The notes under the pieces were generated by a model. That model had not been told where the DNA came from. It saw only the letters and a list, made by a program, of their open reading frames with translations, and did not search any database. DNA of 64,000 nucleotides from Bimastos eiseni (Eukaryota; Annelida; Clitellata; Crassiclitellata; Lumbricidae). Below, piece by piece: positions 23,023 to 33,215 of the stretch (positions are counted from its first letter, which is position 1; each line of letters starts with the position of its first letter). The position numbers were made by a program, and so were the translations under genes. Location: contig OY365810.1 in NCBI GenBank assembly GCA_959347315.1, forward strand, positions 26,117,090-26,181,089, given 5' to 3'.

Positions 23023-23406
23023 TCATACGCTCCTAACGAGCCTCAACAAAAAGAAAAGAAACTTGATCGTATCGAGTAGACAAACGCGAGTAATCAGCAC
23101 CAAGTCCAACGTTTTCTTTAGTGACACAGACCGGAATATTCGAGACAACTTAGCATTTGTGACTTCAAGACACGGTTTGGAGCAGGTGGCCGAGGAGGTG
23201 TCATCGACGGCGGAAATTGGGAGTAGAAGGCGCAGGTGACAGAGGATGTGGAAAAGACCGTCTCCGTCCGGTGTGCCTTCGAGATGCTCCAGGTCTCGGT
23301 AGAATCCTTTGGTCGTCAATTGGCACTCGCGATCGAATTCCGCCTGCTTCAGGACCTGAACGACACTGAGCAACAGACGAAGTCCGCTGTCGATCACGAC
23401 CATGGT
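23023..23406 (-). CDS. Unassigned helical gene, last exon
   Basis: 127 codons plus stop, TMVVIDSGLRLLLSVV to FFLLRLVRSV. The acceptor is ttcgctttag, phase 0. No convincing donor is seen inside, but a strong donor-like 'ggaggtaagtagg' lies 55 bp further on (about 22965), so the last few residues or the end of the gene could differ. Confidence 0.5.
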   Translation of the reverse strand, partial: TMVVIDSGLRLLLSVVQVLKQAEFDRECQLTTKGFYRDLEHLEGTPDGDGLFHILCHLRLLLPISAVDDTSSATCSKPCLEVTNAKLSRIFRSVSLKKTLDLVLITRVCLLDTIKFLFFLLRLVRSV

Positions 23407-26400
23407 CTAAAGCGAACCACATCAATGAAACAATGAATCACTAAATGAATCAATAATTGAATCAATTAATCCGTCAATGAAACAATGAATCTATCAATGA
23501 ATCAATCATCGAATCAGTCAATCAGTAAATCAATCATTCAAACAATCAATCATCGAATCAATTGATCAAGGTAATATGCCTTGAAGTCAGAGTAACCAAA
23601 TGTATTGATCTTTTTAACTAAGAAACTAATCCTAATTGAAGCCAAAATTAAAATAATAATATTAATTAATTTAATTGTTGGAATTTATTATAAACTGATT
23701 AATTGCAGGCTACCTCAGGGTTAATGACAAAGTGTCGCTATAATATGAGACGAAAATAATTTTAAGTTACAGGACCTAATTAACGGTAATTATATTGGGT
23801 AATCGCAATAAAAAAATGATGCAGTATTTTAAAACCTGTCAAGGGCATAGCTGGATAATAATGGACTGGTTACCAAGGTAATAGCGATCGCCGATTGTAC
23901 CCCGTCTACTTCAAGACGAAGTGGCCTTTCGACGCATAAATCTGCTGATTTATCAGAAATAATTATTTATTTATAATTTCGTCTGTTTGTCAAAAGCGTT
24001 CTTTAATCACAGCCATTCTTGTCGACTCCTAGACTCATTTTCAAAGGTTACGGAGAGGTTTGAGACCTTTCTATTTAGCGAAAAAACATAAGACGATGAT
24101 AAACTTATTCTGTCGGTCGTGTTTGATCGGTGAAAGTGATTTCGGTATTTTGCATAAGAGCTACATTGGTCTACACCAGTGCTGGCAAACCCTATTCACA
24201 TCAAAGGTCACTGAGTAAATTATTTTTGAAGCCGCGGGCCGTCCCAGTAAACTCATAAGCAACTACTAAATTTTATTAAGAATTATTAACAGTATTCACA
24301 TTTTGTTATGGAATAATCATAATGAACAAGCGCACGTATACGTATGTCCCGACTAAGCAGCGCCTCGGAATATCTCTCTCTGACCCATTATCCATAGGAC
24401 TAAGACTGCTGGTTGGCCCAACATGGGTGTTTGCTGTTTGAGGTCCATTTACCTGGAATGACCTTCCTCCATCACTAAGGGCTCATCTGATGACTGGCTT
24501 CTCTCCATCGGCTTTTCACTACTCAAAGGAATTTCTTTTCCTTGAGGTTTCCGCGCTGAGGGCGCCTAAGACTAGTCAATTTGTTAGAGGCGCTATATAA
24601 ATCTGATGATGCGATAGGCCCTTTACGATAAGATACTATGTGTTCACCTTGTCAGACGATGAGTCAGAGGACGAACGAATTGCTATGCAAGTAGGTCAGT
24701 GACAAATTGCATAATTTTCTCGACCTCTGGCTGGTCACTTAAAATCATGCGGTCCGCGGGTTGCGTGAGTTTAACACGAACAAGTTGAACGCTAGGGTTT
24801 CTACTGTCGAATATAGCCCTACATGCGACGATCACATATACAGCCCTCACGGGTTATGCTAATTCCATAAAGGAGAACCTGGTTTCCTTCAACTAAGGAT
24901 GTAACGGAACAATAGTACAAGTCAGATGGGATAATAATAATAAATTAGTTCGTATAGGGCTTCTAGGTCGCATTGAGGTATAGAACCTGGTAGATAAAGG
25001 TGGATTGATTACCAACCTATGCTATTATAATTGTTAACTTAGGCTATTATATTTGTTAACCTAGGCTATTATAATTGTTAACCTAGGCTATTATTATTGT
25101 TAACCTAGGCTATTATTATTGTTAACCTAGGCTATTATACATGAATCATCTGATAAATGGCTTAAGACTTTGCTTACTCAAGTACTTCGATAAGGCTTAA
25201 TCGTTTAATATAAGCCGCCATCCAAAATGATTATGTCTTTTGTTGAAATTAGGGGTTCCTTCCAAGCGGGGGTTAATCCCCTTTGGAACTCATGTTGTCC
25301 ATCTTCTCGTATTTAGTTAAATGATTTACTTTATTAGTTAGTCATATTTAAACAGATGAATGTTATTTTCATGTGTAATGAATTGGCAATCATGGTTTCA
25401 ATAAACTTCTATTCATTCAGTCATTCATTCATTATAATTATTAACCTAGGCTATTATAATTGTTAACCTAGGCTACTATCATCGTTAACCTAGGCTATTA
25501 TAATCAAATCTACACCCTTACTTCTGAATTTCATTTCGATTTGGACTAGGCCTACTCAGTAAAATGTAAGTTGTTCCTTTCAGCCAAATTCGATGAGGCT
25601 GTTAATTCACAGCAGACTGCACTGAATCAATAGATCAATAAAGCAATCAGTGGTTCAATCTCACTTAGTCAGTCATTCAATCTGTCGATCAGTCAGACAA
25701 TGAACAGTCAACCAATAGCCCCATGATATGATCACATTGAAATCAGAGATAGATAACCAAACAATAAGATTGTAATCGATTAAACAAACAGATCTTGCCA
25801 ATTTTAATTTCAGTCGAAAGACAAATTTCTGTAACTTATACCATTTGCAATCGATTGCAGCTTATAAATGCAATCGATTAGATTTTGGTCAATTTTAATT
25901 GATTAGATAAATAGCAACTAATTAGCTACTAGAATGAGCTATTTTTAATTCTGATCGATCAGTGAATTTCATTAGCTAGTTCTAAACATAACCGATTAGA
26001 AATTTAACTGATCGTGTCCCTCTTTTCCATCCGGAAATGGTCCAATGGGTTTGCATGGAGCTTAGAATCAATCGAGCGTAGCCTACTTCCGCTTGACAAA
26101 ATTACGAATCGATCGGTAGCACATTGAAGAGTGAATCGGGTCATCTGGCCACACATCATAAGGCAAGACAATTATATCAGGAGGCTAAGGATCTTGGCCA
26201 ACCCACCAAATTTCGTGATGGGTAGGGTCAAGAACCTAACTAGACCAGAAACCTAAGTCGCTAGTTAACAGGTTATGCCGCTTAAACGAACCTCAACTTC
26301 CTATGTTGCGCACGTAACAAGTTCGGAACAATATAATTATCTGCATGTAATTGCATACCTGGTACCAAGACAAACATTTTTAGATGTATATAATATATAT

Positions 26401-27301
26401 AAATACAATATATATATAATATAATATATATAATACAGTCATCATTATCATCATCTTCATCATAATCTTGCCTCACTTTGTATGATGAAAATCTGACTCC
26501 AACCTCGTTAAGCGTCATCATTTCGATGGTGCTATTTAGCTGGAGATGTTTCTCCCAAGGAAGCCAAGGATAGAGGATCTCCCAGAATCTTCTTCTGTCA
26601 CTGAGAATCCGAGAGGGTCTGACTAATCTCTCCATCCTTCTCTGTTAACAACATGAAACTGTCATGTTATATAACATAACGTGTGATGTGATTTGGTATG
26701 CTTATGTCAAGACAATATAAGACATGAAAGAACAGAGCTTTAAACAACACAACCGATGTACAATGGCGTATCGTAGCGTTGTGGTAAAGGACATTATAGT
26801 GCAGGTTGATATGACGTCACCTAACACACCGTAGCATGACACCATGCAGCATAACATAGCTTATGCTTCCTCACATAGGACGTGACAATGCTGTGTGAAA
26901 TAACATGTGTAATGCCACACAGCATATATACATATATGTATACATATATATATACATATATATATACATATATATATATACAAGAATCAACATGGCATAA
27001 CGTTATGCATCCTACAATGTAGACCTACGCATGAGCTAGACCTACATGTAAAATGACATACCAAAGCATCACGTAGCATAACATGAGTAAGCATTAATAT
27101 GATAAATCATGGCATGACTCGGCCGTCATTTCGCAGCCAATGCGCAACAGAAGTCCAGTGATAATAATAATAATAATAATAACAATAATAATAATAATAA
27201 TAATTATTATTATTATTATTATTATTTTATAATTATAATTATTACTGTTGCTGTTATTCCAATTAATATTATTATTTTAATTATTAGTTTTATTATTCTT
27301 A

Positions 27302-27348
<47 letters not shown>

Positions 27349-28828
27349 TTTTATTGTTATTATCATTTTCTTATTATGCCCTGAGATACTTTATTCCCAA
27401 AGGACTCCTAGATTATTAACGAGTTAAAATTGTTGTCCAGATGGTCAGGTCTTCTGGGGTGTGAGGGGAAGGTGAACTGGAAGGCCACAAGATTAAACGC
27501 TGGAAAATTAAAGAAGCTTCGCGATTATTATTATTAAAATTATTATTATTATTATTATTGTCGGTTATACGTGCGTCAGATTGTCAAAACCGTAATCGTA
27601 AGCCCGATCTCGAGATTTCTACAGATTTTTCAGAGGCAATAGAAAACGACAGACAGGTAAGATCAAAATCTGTTCCAATTTAAGATCAAAATCTGTTCCA
27701 ATACAAGATCAAAATCTGTTCCAATACAAGATCAAAATCTGTTCCACTACAAGATCAAAATCTGTTCCACTACAAGATCAAAATCTGTTCCAATACAAGA
27801 TCAAAATCTGTTCCAATACAAGATCAAAATCTGTTCCAATACAAGATCAAAATCTGTTCCAATACAGGATCAAAATCTGTTCCAATACAGGATCAAAATC
27901 TTTTCCAATACAGGATCAAAATTTGTTCCAATACAGGATCAAAATCTGTTCCAATACAAGATTAAAATCTGTTCCAATACAAGATCAAAAGGTTAAATAC
28001 ATGTATGAATGGTGTTTATAATTCAAGCTGCGAAAGAGGTGATAGCTTAATTGGAAGTCATTCGGCATGTTCCAGGTCAATTTGCGGTGGTTTGAACACA
28101 AATTAAACGTCTTCTTAACCCTTGTTATGTCATGCTATGCTATGTTACGTTATGTAGAGAGGAGGATTCAGGACAGGATTTCTCAATGAGAGCTATATTC
28201 TGTTTTAAGTACAAGACTTGCGGTAATATAGCCAGAGGTGAGGTTCTAGTGATTTAGTAGAACGGGTAAGATAATTGGTGTAATTCTGCCTAGAGTTCGT
28301 TCCAGAAAGGCGGGACAACTCCTGATATAATAAATTTTATAACGGAACGGTACCGTTGAACGGCATGGCTGGACTGTAAATGACTGACTAAAATGGGAGA
28401 TATGGGCGGGGTGGATGATTGACCGACTCTTAAATATAAAATATGGAGGTTCACCAACCCCGGATGAGCAACGTAGGCTTGACCATCTCATGTGACATCG
28501 TCCTCAAGAGTCGCTATAACAATTTCCAATAAAAATTGGAATTACTCACCGCGTAACGTTTCTGGAGTCTCTTGGTGAAGTTGAGCGCTCTGCGTATCTT
28601 GTCGAGCAGTTCGCTGGTCGGACCGTTGTTGGCTGTGGAGTCAGTGACCTCCAGAGGATCCTCATCGTCGTCATCATGGTCCTCTTCTTCCATCCAACAT
28701 TCTAGACAGCAGTAGTCCACTGATCGAGAGACCAAATCCTCTCGCCAACAGAACGGCTTAGCAAGATCAGTCCTCTTCGCGTCCTCTCGCAACAGCGATC
28801 TCTTCCGTTCCATGTGACTTGTCGTCAT
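23023..28828 (-). CDS. Unassigned small helical protein, possible class I cytokine
   Basis: Three - strand exons (28828-28550, 26641-26477, 23406-23023) join in phase 0 to 275 residues. Residues 1-70 are charged and acidic (YCCLECWMEEEDHDDDDED). Next comes an amphipathic helix-like stretch (SELLDKIRRALNFTKRLQKR), then WEILYPWLPWEKH, a second long helix-like region (MMTLNEVGVRFSSYKTMVVI and on), and a hydrophobic C-terminal helix. I do not recognise a named family. The layout of long helices, all-phase-0 internal introns and the 'LNxxxxRFxxYxxM' stretch recall the CNTF/CLCF1 branch of IL-6-type cytokines. This is inference with low sequence identity. A possible upstream exon would add residues ahead of IFLFLSM (acceptor ctgcag at about 28851), as in cytokine genes with a phase-1 first intron, and could supply a signal peptide. 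The 3' end at the 23023 stop is uncertain. Confidence 0.45.
23440..23570. repeat. Degenerate ATCA/AATGA array
   Basis: Imperfect 4-bp units ('aatcaatcaatgaat') just upstream of the last exon, in the intron. Confidence 0.75.
23571..24400. other. Intron of the helical gene, no exon seen
   Basis: Includes the second copy (23808-23849) of the 40-bp dispersed piece. Near 24177-24240 there is 'ccagtgctggcaaaccc...gccgcgggccg', reminiscent of hAT-type ends, though I could not establish a full element. Confidence 0.4.
24400..24620 (+). mobile_element. LINE 3' end fragment
   Basis: The + strand translation reads GPFTWNDLPPSLRAHLM and ends in RAPKTSQFVRGAI then stop, followed by 'gaggcgctatataaatctg' and a short TGATGATG tail. 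It is the same protein block and tail type as at 1855-2080. Confidence 0.65.
25021..25505. repeat. 22-bp minisatellite split by a retroposon tail
   Basis: Units of 22 bp containing GTTAAC and CCTAGG palindromes run 25021-25140 (about five copies) and resume at 25433-25505 (about three copies). The intervening 25141-25432 ends in 'caataaacttctattcattc' and an ATTC array, the look of a retroposon 3' end, so it probably inserted into the array. Confidence 0.75.
25506..26476. other. Intron of the helical gene, no exon seen
   Basis: AT-rich DNA with ATCA-type short repeats; an AT-rich microsatellite at about 26385-26445 lies just beside the middle exon. Confidence 0.4.
26477..26641 (-). CDS. Unassigned helical gene, middle exon
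   Basis: 55 codons, RRMERLVRPS to VRFSSYK. The acceptor is gttaacag and the donor AAA is followed by gtgagg, phase 0 at both ends. The Trp-rich stretch FWEILYPWLPW is unlikely to be chance-coded. Confidence 0.55.
26642..27160. other. Intron of the helical gene, microsatellite
   Basis: TATATACA runs at 26925-26982. No exon seen. Confidence 0.45.
27161..27560. repeat. AAT/ATT arrays in inverted orientation
   Basis: (AAT)n at 27161-27202 is followed by (ATT)n to 27365 and again at 27525-27560. The head-to-head AAT/ATT arrangement can fold back on itself. Confidence 0.85.
27659..27990. repeat. 23-bp minisatellite, ~14 copies
   Basis: The unit 'aagatcaaaatctgttcc' plus 5 nt is repeated with an exact 23-bp period and few substitutions (aagatc/aggatc, aatac/actac). 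It lies in the intron between the 28550 and 26641 exons of the unassigned gene. Confidence 0.95.
28550..28828 (-). CDS. Unassigned helical gene, exon 1 (or 2)
   Basis: 93 codons from ATG at 28828 to KRLQKRYA; the donor GCG is followed by gtgagt. The frame is open a little further upstream (IFLFLSM) to a possible acceptor 'ccttccttgtaactgcag', so this may be the second exon. It includes a run of acidic residues (DHDDDDED) and a cysteine cluster CCLEC. Confidence 0.55.
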
Positions 28829-30365
28829 TGATAAGAAAAGGAAGATCTCTGCAGTTACAAGGAAGGCATGTCATCGTTCGCGTTGTTACTGTTCTGCTGT
28901 TGTTACATATCGTAGTGACTGTCACTGTTTAATGCAGTTGTTTAAGTCGTTGCTGTCACTATTAAAAAAATTAAAAAATCCCTTCGATCCCCCGCTACCC
29001 CTATAGGGCTGACTAGCACTTCTATAGCTAGGCGACGGCGGCGTTGGTCAAGGTAGATGCAGGCTATAACCTGTAACGCGATAGGTGCATTGCATGGCTG
29101 CCGACAGTTAAATTCGACTTTTCTAATAATTTGTCATCAATAGCTTATATATTATACTTGTAATCATACCGCTATTTGTCAGTTTGAAATTAAACATAAA
29201 CTCTATTAGATCATTATATGCATGGATCACACTGTACGTGTACTTGGTTTGAATGTATGATGCATGATCGGAAAGTATATTTGATTTCATCTTCCTGCCA
29301 GTGATGTAAAAATGCACTTACAGGATAATTGCATGCAGGCATTATTTTAAGATTTAGATGACGCATAAATAGTATTTCTGTGAACAAAGGAAATTTAATC
29401 GAATGCTGTTTTTGACAGTGCTGTTATTCATGTAGATATCGTAGTTGGTAATGATATTGTTCCTATTCGTCCAAGTTTGGAATAGCATAATTCAAACTTT
29501 TTCAGAAATTGAAGCCATTGCTGTAAACTTCATAGTTTTGTGTGTTATAGTTAATGTTATGTTATTTTAACATGGGCCACTGGGCCTATAGTTCATCTGG
29601 TGAATTAATTCTTTGTGATATGCATAGCAGCTTCTAGCTTACATAATAGTTCCAATATAATTTTATAATTGTAACCCCTGCAGTTGCTGTTGTTATATAG
29701 GCCAAAAATTGTTTTCACTGTTTTAAATATAAACTTAACTTATGGGACAACTGTTAAATCTAATATAATGTGTTAAGATTACTGGCTATAAAATCATTGA
29801 GAATTGATTAATTTTATTTCAGCTGAAAATTTAAGATTGTGGAGATTCGTTTCAACTTTAAAGGGATTAGGTGATAGGATAGGCAAGGAGAAATGTAGAA
29901 CTCATCCACACCACACAATCGTCAGCATTATTTCAATATGCTTCCAAGCAATATATTCTATTTTCTGCCTTAATTTCCTACTTATAGACGTTTGTTATAT
30001 GGCGTACATGTAAGCCTATACTAGACCTTATAGCCTATAACATAGTAACTGTTATTTACTGAGCACACACAATTCTAGTAATAAGTATAGCGGCCAAAGT
30101 AGCAAAGACATTTACACATAAGCCATGAAATAAAGGACGCGCAATCATTTTTACTACCGAATTGTACGCCTTGGCTAGAATTCTTGAGTCAATCGTTCAA
30201 CTGCAGTCAAACATAACTAGTAAATGTGCTTCATTTTAGTACAATAATCATTCAGTACAACCTAGTGGGAAAGCTGCAATGAATGGACTGTGAAAGGTAT
30301 GGAAGGACAAGCATGTGAGCTTAGACACGAAGAAGTAACTAGCGAGGGCGCTGATCTTCCCTACA
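28829..30365. other. Upstream region of the unassigned gene, no gene seen
   Basis: I could not identify a convincing first exon or promoter for the - strand gene. The rest is AT-rich and featureless. Confidence 0.4.
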
Positions 30366-30366
30366 G

Positions 30367-30371
30367 TATTA

Positions 30372-30431
<60 letters not shown>

Positions 30432-30536
30432 GTGAATTCATGGGAATTCTGCACTATTATTATTATTATTTTTTTTATTATTAATGTTATTATTATTATT
30501 ATTATTATATATGTTTCACATTATGCTGTTATCGCC

Positions 30537-30570
<34 letters not shown>

Positions 30571-30578
30571 GTTATTAA
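30367..30578. repeat. (ATT)n arrays around a shared LINE tail
   Basis: ATT arrays flank 30504-30539, with core 'tgtttcacattatgctgtta', which is identical to 46385-46417. There it is the 3' tail of a LINE fragment, so this is probably the remnant of a heavily 5'-truncated copy. Confidence 0.8.
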
Positions 30579-30653
30579 ATTTGTAACGGGCCCAAGGTCA
30601 AACCTAAATGTGAATCTGAGGCGCGGATAGTCAGTCGTCAGGAGAAGATGCAA

Positions 30654-31510
30654 TTAGATTTCCAAATCCTTGAAAGCCAAAGAGAAATAGTGAGTTTTGA
30701 GTCGCTTTTTGAAGGAAGGAAGTGAATTTGAGCTACGAAGAGAGAGTGGCAGTCGATTCCATTCCCTAGGAGCATAGACATGAAATGCACGAGAGCCCAT
30801 AACTGTTCTGCATCGTGGTTCAACTAAAAGACCTGTACTTGATGATCGTAAGCAACGAGGAGGAATGTAAGGAGTTAGTAGAGCATGAATATAGGTAGGT
30901 GTACTGATGATGATGGCTTTGTAGGTCAAACAAGCTAACTTAAATTTGATCCAGAATTCAACAGGGAGCCAATGCAGCTGGTGGAGCAGGGCTTAGGAGC
31001 ATGTTCGTAGTGGGACACGTAGCACTACTCGAGCTAACGTATTTTGGATACGTTGAAGCCTTTTGAGTTCAAGGTCTGAGAGACCGACAAAAAGTGAATT
31101 AGCATAATCGAGGTGAGAGGAGACAAGTGAGCAGGCTATAGTCTCAGACATATTTTGGGTTAGAGCCGACCTTATGTGACGTATTGCCCTGTTGTGGTAG
31201 AAACAAGATTTACAAAGGCTTGTTATGTGAGGTCGAAATGTGAGCTTGCTGTCGAGGGTAACCCCAAGTGTTTTAACAGAGTCTGAAAGTGGCACAGCAG
31301 TGCCAGCCAGTTCAATGCTAGAGAGCATAGGGAAAGAACGCACGCGTTGACATGAGCCAAATACAGTTGCTTCAGACTTGTCTGGGTTTATGGCCAAACC
31401 ATTGAAACAGAACCATGCATATATGGATGAGAGGCATTCTTCCAGTTTTAGTTTGCCAGACTGATCAGTGTGTGACAGAGCAATATGGAGCTGAGTATCA
31501 TCTGAGTATC
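30654..31510 (-). mobile_element. CR1/L2-like LINE fragment
   Basis: The - strand translation from about 31505 runs DTQLHIALSHTDQSG, then NGLAINPDKSEATVFGS, KTLGVTLDSKLTFRPHITSL, HNRAIRHIRSALT and LVSSHLDYANSLF. After a frameshift near 31000-30930 it continues LACLTYKAI-like, then RAFHVYAPREWNRLPLSLRS and a stop at about 30654. This is the thumb/C-terminal part of a LINE reverse transcriptase. It is 5'-truncated at about 31510, where it abuts a different LINE. Confidence 0.8.
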
Positions 31511-31905
31511 CTCTGCATTATATGGCTGTGAGGCGTGGACAATGACAAAGAACATGGAGAAGAAGCTCAAGGCATGCGAAATGTGGATGTGGAGGAAGAT
31601 GCAGAGATTATCGCGGACGGAGAAAAGGTGCGACTGGAGACCAGAGTTGGAAAAAAATGAGTCGCTACAACCAACAGAGATATGAAGGAAGTTGGGATAC
31701 TTTGCATATGTCATGCGATCAGGTGGATTGGAAAAGAAATTGATGCTGGAATACGGAGAAGGAAGGAGAAGACGAAGGCACCCAAGGAAGAAATGGGTAA
31801 ACGAAATATATAGACAAAACCGGAATGAATCTGGCAGAATTAAGAGAAATGGTATCGGATAGATAGCAATGGAGGGTGCTCATCATGACGGTTGCTATAG
31901 AGTTC
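31500..31905 (+). mobile_element. Second LINE fragment (opposite strand)
   Basis: The + strand translation reads YGCEAWTMTKNMEKKLKACE, then MWMWRKMQRL, LGYFAYVMRSGGLEKKLM and GRRRRRHPRKKWVNEI, with an internal stop. This is the C-terminal block found in many RTE/craft-type LINE proteins ('YGCExWTL...RxLxxxGHIxR...GRRxRGRPRKRW'). It is a decayed fragment. Confidence 0.7.
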
Positions 31906-32239
31906 AAAGAACTGACAGCACAAGGTGACAGGGTGACAACCAAGTAGGTCTACACAGTTCAAATTGATACAATTTGATCTCCACGAATTTACGAAAAGTT
32001 CCTCATGGTTCAGCTAAGTCTCTTGATAGCGACTCAAGATTAATCAGCATGCATTGGAAGGTGGGGCAAAAACGCCCACTTTAAGGAAAATTGTGTTCAG
32101 AGAGCAAAACATAATGGCAGCTGAAAGACTTTAATTTTCATGCTCATCAGCAGCATCTTCTCTTATGCTACAAAATCATTAAATTAAAAAACGTAAATAG
32201 ATTCAAATCTGAACTTGAAATTGTCTATAATTGATTATT

Positions 32240-33215
32240 TGGTCAATATGGAGATCTTGCTCCTAATACAAGGCAAAATTCGCTTAACTGGGCATTTGCC
32301 CCACTGAAAATATTACATAGACCTACCTTTAGATGCCTAGAAAGAGTTTCTCTTGGCTTTTTATGGGCCCTAAATTGTTTCTGCTTTTCTCTTACTTATT
32401 TCGCCCGACCTGACTTTCGCAAAAAGCAATCTCCAATGTTTCAAGATTGTACTCTCCTCTCTTTTTCTTTCTCTTATATAAGTATACATAGTTTCGTACC
32501 ATTTTCTGTAGCGATAAGGTTTCTAGTGCAAAATATATTGTTAACTGTTTTCAAACAGCAGATTATCAAAAATGTTGGAATTGGGGCAACGCTGTGGGTA
32601 TCCTTTGGTGTACCTGCGAGATCGATCTGATGAGATAAGACCCCCAATCACATGGGGCAAGACGCCCAGTCACATGAGGCAAGACGCCCATTCACATGAA
32701 GAAAAACGCCCAGTAAGGCAATACGCCCGTGGGCATCTTACCTCTCAAACTCTGTAATAGCATTCCATACTATAGGCTTAATATTACCACAATGACAGGG
32801 TCAGTCGCACTGTAAAAACATCTTTGGACATCAGTAAACCCATATAATTTATATTAAATATATTAAAACAGCAAAATTAGACTTTTGTTGATAACGAGTG
32901 ATTTGTTTATAAAGAACACGTGAGTACACTGTCTTTCAATAACATATGCAATTTATGTTTGGTATAGTGGAAGGAAGCCGAAGTCGTGGAAGACCCAGAA
33001 TCTGCCGGTTTGACAGTGTCATGGTGTGGACTGGTTTAAAAGGCACAAGCTTAATATGCAATTTCCAAAGTGGTTCAAACTAAAATTTTGATCCGTTATA
33101 TTACTGAAAAAGGGTGTCATACATCCCATGGGCGTTTTGCCCCTCCTACCGTAACTTTAACTGATGACCAAAACTACTTCCTAAGCAAACATTCGAGGTT
33201 CTGTAACAATTTGGC
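32240..33215. repeat. Dispersed repeat, copy B
   Basis: Collinear with copy A at 1-760, including the 'gacgcccagtcacatgaggc' tandem units (32640-32740) and the 'cccatgggcgttttgcccc' block (33126). Copy B carries an extra insertion at 32955-33053. Confidence 0.75.
32955..33053 (+). mobile_element. 99-bp LINE fragment with target-site duplication
   Basis: Absent from copy A and flanked by the 11-bp direct repeat ATATGCAATTT (32944-32954 and 33054-33064). The + strand translation reads GSRSRGRPRICRFDSVM, like the C-terminus of the RTE-type LINE at 31500-31905. It is a severely 5'-truncated insertion. Confidence 0.7.

Noticed and set aside
28660..28720. Insulin/relaxin-like A chain from the YCCLEC motif
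   Set aside because: The cysteine spacing (CCxxC) does not match the CCxxxC-x8-C pattern and no B-chain partner is visible.
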